From the NCBI RefSeq assembly GCF_002900365.1, contig NZ_CP025979.1, positions 4,278,001 to 4,342,000 on the forward strand: a stretch of DNA of 64,000 bases. The letters run 5' to 3'. This document shows, piece by piece, positions 28,725 to 38,524 of this stretch. Each line of letters opens with the position of its first letter. Positions within the stretch are counted from its first letter, which is position 1. The position numbers and the translations under genes are program-made. The stretch comes from Escherichia marmotae (GTDB lineage: Bacteria; Pseudomonadota; Gammaproteobacteria; Enterobacterales; Enterobacteriaceae). The notes under the pieces were generated by a model. It had not been told where the DNA came from. It saw only the letters and a program-made list of their open reading frames with translations, and did not search any database.

Positions 28725-30039
28725 GAGCCTGTTTAAGATTCTGTGTAAATGCCTTTTCTCAGAAGTGACCGTCCAGGCGGTCACCGAACTCGATAATAAA
28801 GCGGCTCATTGCCATTCGCCAGTCCTTCAACGGCATCGTCCATTTCTGGGACGCAGACTGGATTGCCAGCCACACCACTTTTTTCACCGAGTCGTCTGTC
28901 GGGAACACTTTACGCTTTTTGAGCGCATGGCGGATCACGCTGTTTAGCGACTCGATGGCATTCGTCGTATAGATCACTTTGCGGATGTCCGTTGGATAAG
29001 CGAAGAACGTGGCAAGATTCGGCCAGTTAGCCTGCCAGCTTCGGCTTATCTGAGGATAGCGACAGTCCCAGGCCGCAGCGAACGCTTCCAGTGCCTGCTG
29101 GCCTGCCTCTTCCGTGGGAGCCTGATAAATCGCTTTCAGGTCGCGAGTGACGGCTTTGTAGTCCTTCCATGACACGAAGCGCAGGCTGTTGCGCACCATA
29201 TGCACGATGCATAACTGGATGCGGGCCTTCGGATATACTGTGTTGATGGCATCCGGGAAGCCTTTCAGGCCATCCACACAGGCGATGAGGATATCGTTCA
29301 GACCGCGGTTTTTCAGTTCAGTCAGCACATTGAGCCAGAACTTCGCCCCTTCATTTTCGGCCAGCCACATACCCAGCAGTTCTTTCTGACCTTCGATATT
29401 GATGCCCAGTGCCAGGAACACCGATTTGTTGATGACGCGACTGTCCTGCCGAACTTTCAGGACGATACAGTCAAGATAAACAATGGGGTAAACAGCATCC
29501 AGTGGTCGGTTTTGCCATTCTACAACCTGCTCCATCACGGCATCGGTAACCTTTGATATCAGTGCCGGTGAAACATCTGCGTCATACAGTTCTTTGAACG
29601 CAGCAGCTATCTCACGGGTGGTCATCCCTTTGGCATACAACGAGAGGATCTGGTTATCCATCCCGGTAATACGGGTCTGATTTTTCTTTACCAGTTGTGG
29701 TTCGAAGGTACCGTCACGATCGCGCGGAGTACGCAGTTCCAGTGGACCGTCGCCTGTGATAACGGTCTTTGTGGAAAAACCGTTGCGGGAGTTAGCTCCT
29801 GGTCTGGACTGATTTTTCTCATACCCAGGATGGTGTGTCATCTCTGCATTGAGAGCGGCTTCAACGCTGAGCTTTTTCAGCAGCCGATCAAACTGACTGA
29901 GGTCTTCAGGGGTTTTGAGGTTTTTGGCCAGTTCGTTAGCCAGAGCCTGTAACTGTTTTTCGTCCATAAATTAACCTTCATTTGATGCTGGATTGAACAT
30001 ATCAAAATCAGGCAATTACACAAATCTATGTACAGGCTC
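28725..30039 (-). mobile_element. IS256-family insertion sequence
   Basis: A 1,315-bp element. The left end GAGCCTGTTTAAGATTCTGT and the right end, read inward as GAGCCTGTACATAGATTTGT, form imperfect inverted repeats of about 26-30 bp. It holds one transposase gene. The 9 bp outside the left end (TATTTTGTC) and right end (GATATCCCA) differ, so there is no target duplication. The right end cuts ygbM. This suggests the element mediated an adjacent deletion. Confidence 0.88.
28759..29967 (-). CDS. IS256-family (mutator-type) transposase
   Basis: A 402-residue transposase. Features of the family are the N-terminal SRNGFSTKTV segment, the catalytic aspartates in YPIVYLDCIVLKVRQD and IACVDGLKGFPDAI, the LCIVHMVRNSLRFVSWKD block, and the TTNAIESLNSVIR motif with the catalytic glutamate (about residue 338). 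Length matches IS256-family transposases such as those of IS1414-like elements of E. coli. It appears intact and should be able to transpose. Confidence 0.92.
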   Translation of the reverse strand: MDEKQLQALANELAKNLKTPEDLSQFDRLLKKLSVEAALNAEMTHHPGYEKNQSRPGANSRNGFSTKTVITGDGPLELRTPRDRDGTFEPQLVKKNQTRITGMDNQILSLYAKGMTTREIAAAFKELYDADVSPALISKVTDAVMEQVVEWQNRPLDAVYPIVYLDCIVLKVRQDSRVINKSVFLALGINIEGQKELLGMWLAENEGAKFWLNVLTELKNRGLNDILIACVDGLKGFPDAINTVYPKARIQLCIVHMVRNSLRFVSWKDYKAVTRDLKAIYQAPTEEAGQQALEAFAAAWDCRYPQISRSWQANWPNLATFFAYPTDIRKVIYTTNAIESLNSVIRHALKKRKVFPTDDSVKKVVWLAIQSASQKWTMPLKDWRMAMSRFIIEFGDRLDGHF

Positions 30040-30739
30040 GATATCCCACCTTATCGAACAGGCGAAACAGCCACGGATAATTGATCTCGCCATCGTCTGG
30101 TTCATGTCGGTCAGGCAGTCCGGCAATTTGCACGTGGGCATATTTCCCAGCGTAATCGCGGATTAAATGCGTCAGGTCGCCATCTACTTTTTGCGCATGG
30201 AAGGTATCCAACTGAATAAACACATTATCGCGAGCGACCTCTTCAACAATTGCCAGTGCCTGATACTGACTGGAGAAGAGATAACCAGGTTTAACGGCTG
30301 GGCTGAGTGCTTCAACCAAAACTCGCTTGCCGTGCGGCGCAAAGCTATCGGCAGCGTAGCGGAGATTATCGATAAACACTGCCCGATACCGTTCAGCGTC
30401 TTCGCCTGCGGGCACTACTCCTGCCATCACATGAACTTGTTCGCAATTGAGCGCCAGCGCATATTCCAGAGCCAGATCGATGTCCGCGCGAGCTTCGTGC
30501 TCACGTCTGGGAAGGGCGGATAATCCCCATTCACCCGCATTAACATCCCTAGGAGCGGTATTGAACAGCGCCAGCGTCAGATGGTTTTGCGCCAGTTGTT
30601 GCTGGATTTGCTGGATGGAATAGTCATAGGGAAACAGAAATTCCACGGCATCAAAACCAGCTTTTCGCGCTGCGGCGAAGCGTTCAATAAAAGGCACTTC
30701 GGTGAACATCATGGATAAATTAGCTGCAAAACGAGGCAT
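30026..30739 (-). pseudogene. ygbM: ygbM (otnI), 2-oxo-tetronate isomerase, 3' end removed by the IS
   Basis: The start [20 protein letters not shown] and most of the hydroxypyruvate-isomerase-like TIM barrel are present. The reading frame leaves ygbM at VGY (about residue 233) and ends with four codons from the IS inverted repeat (RACT, stop at 30026). The K-12 protein is about 258 residues, so the last 25 or so are lost. The enzyme isomerises 2-oxo-tetronate to 3-oxo-tetronate in L-threonate use. Loss of the last barrel segment probably inactivates it. First 700 bp (30040-30739) are genuine. Confidence 0.88.
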
Positions 30740-30743
30740 TGCA

Positions 30744-31382
30744 TTAACTCCTTAATTCCGCAATTTCATCTGCGGTCAGATAGCGGATCGGGCGGTCGCT
30801 GAGAATAAAAATTAGCCTGGCCGTTTCCTCCAGCTCTTCCATATTGTTGGCAGCTTCTTGCAGGCTTTCACCGCAAACCACTGGGCCATGATTTGCTAAC
30901 AAAAAGGCCTGATGATTTGCTGCCAGTTCCGCCAGATCCTGTGCGATGCGTTTATCGCCCGGGCGATAATAGGGCACCAACGGGACGTTCCCCATCCGCA
31001 TCACCACGTACGGTGTGAACGGACGAATAACGTTACTGCTGTCCAGCCCTTGAAGGCAGGAAAGTGCCGTCGACCACGTACTGTGCAAATGCACGACAGC
31101 TTTACAGCGCGGATTATTGCGATACAGCGCCAGATGAAAGAGCACTTCTTTTGAGGGTTTGTCACCACTTAGCCATTCGCCATCCGCGGTGACTTTGGAA
31201 AGCCGCTGCGGATCGAGATTACCCAGGCATGAACCTGTCGGCGTTGCCAGTAAATTCCCGTCAGGCAAAAGCAGCGACAGATTGCCAGCCGAACCGGTGG
31301 CATAGCCGCGCTGAAAGAACGAACTGGCAATCCGCGTCATCTCTTCTCGCAAAGACTGCTCTGCTTTTGCGAAATCGCTCAT
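30744..31382 (-). CDS. ygbL: 3-oxo-tetronate 4-phosphate decarboxylase YgbL (OtnC)
   Basis: A 212-residue class II aldolase/adducin-family enzyme. It decarboxylates 3-oxo-tetronate 4-phosphate to dihydroxyacetone phosphate, the last step of the tetronate pathway. The zinc site is visible in [13 protein letters not shown] (about residues 96-108) and [11 protein letters not shown] (about 161-171), and [12 protein letters not shown] is the substrate loop. Intact, but the genes on both sides of it in the operon (ygbM and ygbK) are damaged, so it may be without function here. Confidence 0.9.
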   Translation of the reverse strand: MSDFAKAEQSLREEMTRIASSFFQRGYATGSAGNLSLLLPDGNLLATPTGSCLGNLDPQRLSKVTADGEWLSGDKPSKEVLFHLALYRNNPRCKAVVHLHSTWSTALSCLQGLDSSNVIRPFTPYVVMRMGNVPLVPYYRPGDKRIAQDLAELAANHQAFLLANHGPVVCGESLQEAANNMEELEETARLIFILSDRPIRYLTADEIAELRS

Positions 31383-32645
31383 GGTAGAAACTCTCTTTGG
31401 GCTCGTGAAAAAAAGGCTTCGTCACCGAAATTGCCGGATTTAAGGGCCAGTGAGACAGGTTTATCCAGTGCGTTAACCCACGGCACACCGGGGGAAATTG
31501 TTGAGCCAATATGGAACCCTTTTATGCCCAGACTCTGCGTGACCACTCCGGAAGTTTCACCGCCTGCGACAATAAAACGTGTTACACCTTCCGCCGCTAA
31601 CCTGGCAGCCAGTAGCGAAAACAGCGCTTCCACTGCCTGGCTGGCTGGCTTTTTGTGCGCCATATTGCTGTTGAATAGCGGCCAGCGCGTCGGTGCTGGC
31701 GGTGGCAAAAACCAGCGGAGCAAGTTCACTTTCCTGACTCAGAACCCATTTCGCCAGTTCGTGTGTATAAGCGACCAGTGTTTCTGTTGTGAGACAACGT
31801 GCCACATCAACTTCACGGGCTGGCGCAATCTGACGGTAATGTGCCACCTGGCAATTGGTCATTTGTGAGCATGAACCGGAGAGCACTACGCCGCGCCCTG
31901 CGAGTGGACGCCCTGCTTCGCGTGCCTGGTTACCGTTTTCTTGCGCCCACTGCCGGGCCAGACCTATCGCAAGGCCAGAACCGCCGGTTACTAATGGGGC
32001 ATCACGCAAGGCTTCACCCTGAATTTCCAGATGGCGTTCGGTCAGGGCATCAAGCACCGCGTAGCGATAGCCCTCTTGCTGTAAACGGGCCAGTTCCTGA
32101 CGCATGGCTTCCACACCTTTTTCGAGAATATGCGCCGAAACGACGCCGCAGCGCCCTGTGGATTGTGCTTCAACCAGACGCGGAAGGTAGCTGTCGGTCA
32201 TAGGATTTACTGGATGATGCCGCATCCCGGATTCGGCCAGCAGTTGATTCATCACGAACAAATAACCCTGATAAACCGTGCGCCCGTTGACTGGCAGAGC
32301 CGGGGAAAAGACCGTAAACGGCGTGTCGAGTGCATCCATTAATGCATCAGTCACCGGGCCGATATTGCCTTTCTCAGTACTGTTGAAAGTGGAGCAGTAT
32401 TTGAAGTAGACTTGTTTGCAACCTTGTTGTTGCAACCAGCGCAGAGCCGCCAGCGATTGCTGTGTGGCTTCTGCCACCGGGCAGGAGCGAGTTTTCAGAC
32501 TGATCACAACGGCATCGATTGCTTCCGGCATTTCCCCTGTCGGGACACCGTTGATTTGCACCGTTGGCAGACTATTTTCCACCAGAAAACTGGCGATATC
32601 CGTCGCGCCGGTAAAATCATCAGCGATAACGCCAATCTTGATCAT
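31379..32645 (-). pseudogene. ygbK: ygbK (otnK), 3-oxo-tetronate kinase, frameshifted by a CTGG repeat
   Basis: The kinase (DUF1537 type) catalyses 3-oxo-tetronate to its 4-phosphate. The frame from ATG 32645 (MIKIGVIADDFTGATDIASF) is normal to about residue 330 (QQQYGAQKASQ), then shifts. The proper C-terminus (AVEALFSLLAARLAAEGVTRFIVAGGETSGVV ... in parts) continues in another frame to the stop near 31379. The break coincides with three tandem CTGG units at 31637-31648 on the plus strand. One unit fewer restores the frame, so a 4-bp slippage insertion is the cause. The nucleotide-binding C-terminal domain is lost. Confidence 0.88.
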
Positions 32646-33550
32646 GATTTCGCTCCCGGTAGAGTGATGCCAGAGAAAATCTTGATGACTGCGCTGTCGT
32701 CTTCTTTTCCGTAACCTGCGTTGCTGGCGCTGGTGAACATATTCAACGCTGTTGAGGCCAGCGGCAGCGGAAAGTGCAGGGCTTTAGCGGTATCAGCAAC
32801 CAGCCCGAGCTCCTTCACAAAAATATCTACGGCAGAATGCGGGGTGTAATCGCCATCCACCACATGGCGCATCCGGTTTTCGAACATCCACGAATTTCCG
32901 GCGGCATTGGTTACGACGTCATACATTACATCCAGTGGGATCCCCGCACGGGCAGCAAGTGCCATCGCTTCGGCCCCGGCAGCAATATGCACGCCAGCTA
33001 ACAACTGGTGGATAATTTTTACTGTCGAACCCAGACCCGGCTCTGCACCAATGCGATAAACTTTTCCGGCGACGGCTTCCAGCACGGGGGTCAGGCGTTC
33101 AAAGGCAAGATCACTACCGGAGGCCATAACGGTCATTTCACCGTTAGCGGCTTTTACCGCGCCACCAGAAACTGGCGCATCCAGCATTTCCAGATCGAAC
33201 GCAGCCAGAGCAGTGGCAATTTCCTGCGCATCAGCACTGGCGATAGTGGAAGAAACCATTACAGCCGTGCCGGGTTTCAGATGCTGTGCAACGCCTTTAT
33301 CACCAAACAGTACTTGTTTGACCTGGGCCGCATTTACCACCAGCACCAGCAGAGCATCCAGTTTTTCGGCAAACGTCGCGGCGTTATCGGAAACCCCGCA
33401 AGCGCCAGCCTCTTTCAGCGTAGCGCAGGCATTGGCGTTCAGGTCTGCGCCCCAGGTAGAAAGACCCGCGCGGACACACGACAGCGCCGCTCCCATCCCC
33501 ATTGACCCTAAACCAACGATACCGACATGAAACTCAGATCCCGTTTTCAT
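32642..33550 (-). CDS. ygbJ: L-threonate dehydrogenase YgbJ (LtnD)
   Basis: A 302-residue beta-hydroxyacid dehydrogenase that oxidises L-threonate to 2-oxo-tetronate with NAD+. The Rossmann motif HVGIVGLGSMGMGAAL (about residues 8-23), the DAPVSGGAVKAANGEM substrate motif (about 125-140) and the catalytic lysine region STVKIIHQLLAGVHI (about 175-189) are intact. First gene of the minus-strand operon ygbJ-K-L-M, overlapping ygbK by four bases. Confidence 0.93.
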   Translation of the reverse strand: MKTGSEFHVGIVGLGSMGMGAALSCVRAGLSTWGADLNANACATLKEAGACGVSDNAATFAEKLDALLVLVVNAAQVKQVLFGDKGVAQHLKPGTAVMVSSTIASADAQEIATALAAFDLEMLDAPVSGGAVKAANGEMTVMASGSDLAFERLTPVLEAVAGKVYRIGAEPGLGSTVKIIHQLLAGVHIAAGAEAMALAARAGIPLDVMYDVVTNAAGNSWMFENRMRHVVDGDYTPHSAVDIFVKELGLVADTAKALHFPLPLASTALNMFTSASNAGYGKEDDSAVIKIFSGITLPGAKS

Positions 33551-33745
33551 CTGCTCTCCTTGTTAATTTAAGTGATATTTTGTTTGATGTTGTGAATATA
33601 AGCGCCAGGCGATAACGATATGGTGAGCTGATTCACAAAAATTAACATGGCGTGTTATTTTATGTGAACTAAGCGATAGTTGCGTTGCGCACGTTTCGCA
33701 GGCAAATAGCGTAGAATGTCCGCAGGACAAAGGAAGGAGCAAAAG

Positions 33746-34513
33746 TTGATACCCGTAGAGCGTCGCCAAATCATCCTTGAGATGGTAGCTGAAAAAGGCA
33801 TTGTCAGTATTGCTGAACTGACGGACAGAATGAATGTGTCACATATGACCATTCGTCGGGATTTGCAAAAACTGGAGCAGCAGGGCGCTGTTGTGTTGGT
33901 GTCCGGAGGTGTCCAGTCGCCGGGACGTGTGGCGCATGAACCTTCTCACCAGGTAAAAACTGCGCTGGCAATGACGCAAAAAGCGGCTATTGGCAAGCTG
34001 GCGGCAAGTCTCGTTCAGCCGGGGAGTTGTATCTATCTGGATGCGGGAACGACCACGTTAGCGATTGCACAGCATTTGATTCACATGGAGCCACTCACTG
34101 TTGTCACCAACGATTTCGTTATCGCAAACTACTTGCTCGACAACAGTAATTGCACAATTATTCACACTGGTGGTGCAGTTTGTCGGGAAAACCGTTCCTG
34201 TGTCGGAGAAGCCGCCGCGACCATGCTGCGCAGCTTGATGATTGATCAGGCTTTTATTTCTGCATCGTCATGGAGTGTGCGGGGGATCTCTACGCCAGCG
34301 GAAGATAAAGTCACGGTGAAACGGGCGATTGCCAGTGCCAGCCGCCAGCGGATTCTGGTCTGTGATGCCACGAAATATGGTCAGGTGGCGACATGGCTGG
34401 CGTTACCGTTAAGTGAGTTTGATCAGATCATTACTGACGGCGGTCTGCCGGAAAGCGCTAGCCGCACGCTGGCGAAGCTTGATCTCTCTTTGCTGCTGGC
34501 GAAAAACGAATAA
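33746..34513 (+). CDS. ygbI: DeoR-family transcriptional regulator YgbI
   Basis: A 255-residue DeoR/GlpR-type repressor: N-terminal helix-turn-helix (RRQIILEMVAEKGIVSIAELTDRMNVSHMTIRRDLQKLE in parts, about residues 5-43) and a C-terminal sugar-phosphate sensor domain (YLDAGTTTLAIA; VCRENRSCVGEAA). A TTG start at 33746 is preferred because AAGGAAGGAG lies six bases upstream and it gives the K-12 length. An in-frame ATG at 33716 would add ten residues without a good ribosome site. It is divergent from ygbJ and presumably controls it. The 195-bp gap holds their promoters. Confidence 0.82.
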   Translation: MIPVERRQIILEMVAEKGIVSIAELTDRMNVSHMTIRRDLQKLEQQGAVVLVSGGVQSPGRVAHEPSHQVKTALAMTQKAAIGKLAASLVQPGSCIYLDAGTTTLAIAQHLIHMEPLTVVTNDFVIANYLLDNSNCTIIHTGGAVCRENRSCVGEAAATMLRSLMIDQAFISASSWSVRGISTPAEDKVTVKRAIASASRQRILVCDATKYGQVATWLALPLSEFDQIITDGGLPESASRTLAKLDLSLLLAKNE

Positions 34514-34536
34514 TGGCCTGAAATAAAACCGGGATA

Positions 34537-34562
34537 CTCATGCTTCACAGAGGAAGCATGAG
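34537..34562. terminator. Stem-loop between ygbI and pphB
   Basis: CTCATGCTTC and GAAGCATGAG form a perfect 10-bp stem with loop ACAGAG between the convergent genes. On the plus strand it is followed by ATTACTTTATTTT, so it may be a weak ygbI terminator. Confidence 0.55.
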
Positions 34563-34563
34563 A

Positions 34564-35226
34564 TTACTTTATTTTATAAAACGATAACCGTCCGCTTTTC
34601 GGTGAGCCGGTATCAATATAAATCTGGTTAGCGAACGTCTGAATGTTATCAAACATCATATGACCAAAGATAAAGCGGTCGGCACCGTTTATTTTTTGTG
34701 ATTCGCCTTTAAGCGATTTCTGCACGCGATCAACAGGCCAGAGTAATTCACTTTCCGCTATTTCTTTACCAAACTGATATTTATCTCCTGGGTAATCCGC
34801 ATGTGCGATGATATATTTTATATTATCGTTATCTAATTCAATAATATGGGGAAGATGATGAAAACGAAGCAACAGATCTATTGCCTCTTTTTGTTCCGTC
34901 TTATTTAAATCGAAAAACCAGTCACCGCCACTGGCCAGCCACATATTGCCATCGCCAGTCGCGAATGCATCAAGAGCCATCGCTTCGTGGTTGCCCTTAA
35001 CAGAGGTAAACTAGGGATGGTTTAACAGGCGTAGTACGTTAAGACTCTCCGCCCCACGATCAATATTATCGCCTGTAGAAATAAGTAAGTCTGTTTCGGG
35101 ACAAAAAGATAATTGATGTAAGCGGGATTGTAATAATTGATAGTCACCATGAATATCACCAACGGCCCATATATGGCGATAGTTATGAGCATCAATTTTT
35201 TGATAGCGGGTGGTAGACATTTGCAT
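34564..35226 (-). pseudogene. pphB: pphB, serine/threonine protein phosphatase, interrupted by an amber codon
   Basis: A metallophosphatase of about 220 residues. The N-terminal part holds the motifs GDIHGDYQLLQ and GDNIDRGAESL. A TAG (plus-strand CTA at 35011-35013) follows LLNHP, where K-12 PphB has tryptophan (a TGG-to-TAG change). The same frame then continues with VKGNHEAMALDAF, the third phosphoesterase motif, through FGHMMFDNIQTF to the normal end SFYKIK at 34564. There is no frameshift. Without suppression only a 71-residue fragment is made. An amber suppressor tRNA would restore the enzyme. Confidence 0.9.
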
Positions 35227-35312
35227 AGACTCAAAATTATAGCAATGTATTATTATACCCGACCAGAGTGTCGAAGTCTTTGGAGTAATAAATTACAAAA
35301 GGATGTTTTAAG

Positions 35313-35846
35313 ATGCTTAGATATTTTTATGCTTTCCTGTTAGCTTTCTGTTTTTTTACATCTAATGTACAAGCTGCTTCTATAGAAGAAATAAATCGTT
35401 TTGAAAAACTTATAACTGAAGGTGATGTAGTTAAGTGTACAACAGATTTCAGTGTGACGGAGAATAACGAAAAATATCAACTTAGCATTTTGGGAATAAT
35501 GAAAGTCATTTACTCGGTAGAAAATGAAAAACGCTACCACACGACACAATATTATCGTTTAAATGGTTCCACAATATCCTTTGTCCGCCATGAGATGGAT
35601 ATCATTGTTACTCATGAAAAATCGAAGATAAAAGAAGAGATTGTACCTGACAGTGTAAAGGTATTTTATCCGTTAGCACCAGAGCAAGAAGCGATCTTAG
35701 CAGAAGCTGCACGGAAAACTGCCCCCGTGTTTATTGATCATGAGGATATCACATTTACGACATTTCCTGATTACCAGGTGAAAGTGAAATATCCCTCTAT
35801 TTCAGATGTGGTGACTCAGTATTGCCGGGTGCAAATGAAAAAGTAG
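35313..35846 (+). CDS. Predicted secreted protein of unknown function
   Basis: A 177-residue protein I do not recognise. It begins with a typical signal peptide (MLRYFYAFLLAFCFFTSNVQA, cleavage likely after residue 21), so it should be exported to the periplasm. The mature part is mixed beta/alpha with two cysteines (Cys42 and Cys172), no membrane segment and no motif known to me. The gene is clearly more AT-rich than mutS beside it, and I do not recall it in K-12, which suggests horizontal acquisition. It lies alone between pphB and mutS, convergent with mutS, in a region known to vary between E. coli lineages. Confidence 0.7.
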   Translation: MLRYFYAFLLAFCFFTSNVQAASIEEINRFEKLITEGDVVKCTTDFSVTENNEKYQLSILGIMKVIYSVENEKRYHTTQYYRLNGSTISFVRHEMDIIVTHEKSKIKEEIVPDSVKVFYPLAPEQEAILAEAARKTAPVFIDHEDITFTTFPDYQVKVKYPSISDVVTQYCRVQMKK

Positions 35847-35854
35847 TGAATCAA

Positions 35855-35877
35855 CCCGACGGCATAGTGCCGTCGGG
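35855..35877. terminator. Stem-loop between the 35.3-kb ORF and mutS
   Basis: CCCGACGGCA and TGCCGTCGGG form a perfect 10-bp stem with loop TAG between two convergent genes. The missing T-run leaves it as a likely shared 3' end structure. Confidence 0.65.
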
Positions 35878-35887
35878 AATATCAGGT

Positions 35888-38449
35888 TTACACCAGACTC
35901 TTCAACCGATAAATCCACTCCAGCGCCTGACGCGGGGTCAGTGAATCTGGATCGAGATTTTCCAGTGCTTCGACTGCTGGCGAGGTTTCTTCCGGTAATG
36001 ACAGCAAAGACATCTGCGTACCATCAACCTGCGTAGCGGCCGCATTAGGTGAAATGCTCTCCAGCTCACGCAGTTTCTGCCGCGCGCGCTTGATTACCTC
36101 TTTTGGTACGCCCGCCAGCGCAGCAACCGCCAGACCGTAGCTCTTACTTGCCGCGCCGTCCTGCACACTGTGCATAAAGGCAATCGTGTCGCCGTGCTCC
36201 AGTGCATCAAGATGCACGTTCGCCACGCCTTCCATTTTCTCTGGTAGCTGTGTCAGTTCGAAATAGTGGGTGGCAAACAGTGTCAACGCTTTAATCTTAT
36301 TCGCCAGATTTTCCGCACACGCCCACGCCAGCGACAGACCATCGTAAGTGGACGTCCCGCGACCAATCTCATCCATCAACACCAGACTGTACTCGGTGGC
36401 ATTATGCAGAATATTGGCGGTTTCGGTCATTTCCACCATAAAGGTTGAACGCCCGGAAGCCAGATCATCCGCCGCGCCGACGCGGGTGAAGATACGGTCA
36501 ATCGGACCAATTTCCACGCTTTGTGCCGGTACATAACTGCCGATATAGGCCATCAGCGCAATCAACGCGGTCTGGCGCATATAGGTACTTTTACCGCCCA
36601 TGTTCGGACCGGTAATGATCAACATGCGGCGCTGTGGCGACAGATTCAGCGGGTTAGCGATAAACGGCTCATTCAGTACCTGTTCAACCACCGGATGGCG
36701 ACCTTCGGTAATGCGAATACCGGGTTTATCAATAAAGGTCGGGCAGGTGTAGTTCAGGGTATAGGCACGTTCTGCCAGGTTAACCAGCACGTCGAGTTCT
36801 GCCAGTGCGCTCGCACTCTGTTGCAACGCTTCCAGATGCGGCAGCAGCAGGTCAAACAACTCTTCATAAAGCTGTTTTTCCAGCGCCAGTGCTTTGCCTT
36901 TTGAGGTGAGGACTTTGTCTTCGTACTCTTTCAGCTCCGGAATAATGTAGCGTTCAGCGTTTTTCAGCGTCTGGCGGCGCATGTAGTTAATCGGTGCCAG
37001 ATGGCTTTGCCCACGGCTGATTTGAATGTAATAGCCGTGCACCGCGTTAAAACCAACTTTCAGCGTGTCCAGGCCGGTACGTTCACGCTCGCGGACTTCC
37101 AGACGCTCCAGATAATCGGTCGCGCCGTCAGCCAGCGCGCGCCACTCATCCAGCTCTTCGTTATAGCCCGGTGCGATAACACCACCGTCGCGCACCAGTA
37201 CCGGCGGCGTGTCGATGATTGCCCGCTCCAGCAGATCGCGCAGTTCGGCAAATTCGCCCATTTTCTCACGCAGCGCCTGTACCGGTGCACTATCGACAGT
37301 TTCTAACTGTGCGCGCAGTTCCGGCAGTTGCTGGAAGGCGTGACGCATGCGAGCAAGATCGCGTGGGCGAGCGGTACGTAACGCCAGTCGTGCCAGAATA
37401 CGCTCCAGATCGCCCACCTGCCGCAGTACCGGCTGTAATTCGGCGGTGAAATCCTGCAATGCGCCGATGGTCTGCTGGCGCTCAAGCAACACGCGAGTGT
37501 CGCGCACTGGCATATGTAGCCAGCGTTTCAGCATACGGCTACCCATCGGCGTGACGGTGCAGTCAAGCACGGAAGCCAGCGTATTTTCCGCGCCACCCGC
37601 CAGATTCTGGGTGATTTCCAGATTACGGCGCGTCGCAGCATCCATAATGATGCTGTCCTGCTCGCGTTCCATCGTGATAGAGCGGATATGTGGCAAGGTT
37701 GTGCGCTGGGTATCTTTTGCATACTGCAACAGGCAACCAGCGGCACAAAGACCGCGTGACGCATTTTCAACACCAAAACCTACCAGATCGCGCGTGCCAA
37801 ATTGCAGGTTTAACTGCTGGCGCGCGGTGTCGATTTCAAACTCCCACAGCGGGCGACGGCGCAGGCCGCGACGACCTTCAATTAACGACATTTCAGCAAA
37901 ATCTTCTGCGTACAGCAGTTCCGCCGGATTGGTGTGTTGCAGTTCTGCTGCCATCGTTTCGCGGTCAGCCGGTTCGCTCAGACGAAAACGCCCGGAACTG
38001 ATATCCAGCGTCGCGTAACCGAAACCTTTACTGTCCTGCCAGATAGCTGCCAGCAGGTTGTCCTGGCGCTCTTGCAACAGGGCTTCATCGCTGATAGTAC
38101 CCGGCGTGACGATACGGACAACTTTGCGCTCAACGGGCCCTTTGCTGGTCGCCGGATCGCCAATCTGTTCACAAATAGCGACGGATTCGCCCTGATTTAC
38201 CAGTTTGGCAAGATAGTTTTCTACCGCGTGATAGGGGATACCTGCCATCGGGATTGGCTCACCCGCGGAAGCGCCACGTTTAGTCAGCGAAATATCCAGC
38301 AGTTGCGACGCCCGTTTCGCGTCGTCATAAAACAGCTCGTAAAAGTCACCCATCCGGTAGAACAGCAGGATCTCCGGATGCTGTGCTTTCAGCTTGAGAT
38401 ACTGCTGCATCATAGGCGTATGGGCTTCGAAATTTTCTATTACACTCAT
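35888..38449 (-). CDS. mutS: DNA mismatch repair protein MutS
   Basis: An 853-residue ATPase that recognises mismatches and recruits MutL. The mismatch-contacting Phe-x-Glu is in [12 protein letters not shown] (about residues 34-45). The connector, lever and clamp domains follow. The Walker A motif is [14 protein letters not shown] (about 614-627), Walker B is [13 protein letters not shown], and the C-terminal dimerisation segment is complete. Full K-12 length, so the strain should not be a mutator through this gene. Confidence 0.97.
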   Translation of the reverse strand: MSVIENFEAHTPMMQQYLKLKAQHPEILLFYRMGDFYELFYDDAKRASQLLDISLTKRGASAGEPIPMAGIPYHAVENYLAKLVNQGESVAICEQIGDPATSKGPVERKVVRIVTPGTISDEALLQERQDNLLAAIWQDSKGFGYATLDISSGRFRLSEPADRETMAAELQHTNPAELLYAEDFAEMSLIEGRRGLRRRPLWEFEIDTARQQLNLQFGTRDLVGFGVENASRGLCAAGCLLQYAKDTQRTTLPHIRSITMEREQDSIIMDAATRRNLEITQNLAGGAENTLASVLDCTVTPMGSRMLKRWLHMPVRDTRVLLERQQTIGALQDFTAELQPVLRQVGDLERILARLALRTARPRDLARMRHAFQQLPELRAQLETVDSAPVQALREKMGEFAELRDLLERAIIDTPPVLVRDGGVIAPGYNEELDEWRALADGATDYLERLEVRERERTGLDTLKVGFNAVHGYYIQISRGQSHLAPINYMRRQTLKNAERYIIPELKEYEDKVLTSKGKALALEKQLYEELFDLLLPHLEALQQSASALAELDVLVNLAERAYTLNYTCPTFIDKPGIRITEGRHPVVEQVLNEPFIANPLNLSPQRRMLIITGPNMGGKSTYMRQTALIALMAYIGSYVPAQSVEIGPIDRIFTRVGAADDLASGRSTFMVEMTETANILHNATEYSLVLMDEIGRGTSTYDGLSLAWACAENLANKIKALTLFATHYFELTQLPEKMEGVANVHLDALEHGDTIAFMHSVQDGAASKSYGLAVAALAGVPKEVIKRARQKLRELESISPNAAATQVDGTQMSLLSLPEETSPAVEALENLDPDSLTPRQALEWIYRLKSLV

Positions 38450-38524
38450 GGAGTTAGGTCCGGTTCCCTGATGTTAAATGTGGTGTGATGGTTTTTATTT
38501 TCGTTGTAATCACATAAGGCGCAC

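Noticed and set aside
28716..30048. Normal IS transposition with a target duplication
   Set aside because: The 8-9 bp on the two sides do not match at any offset I tried, and one side lies within a truncated gene.
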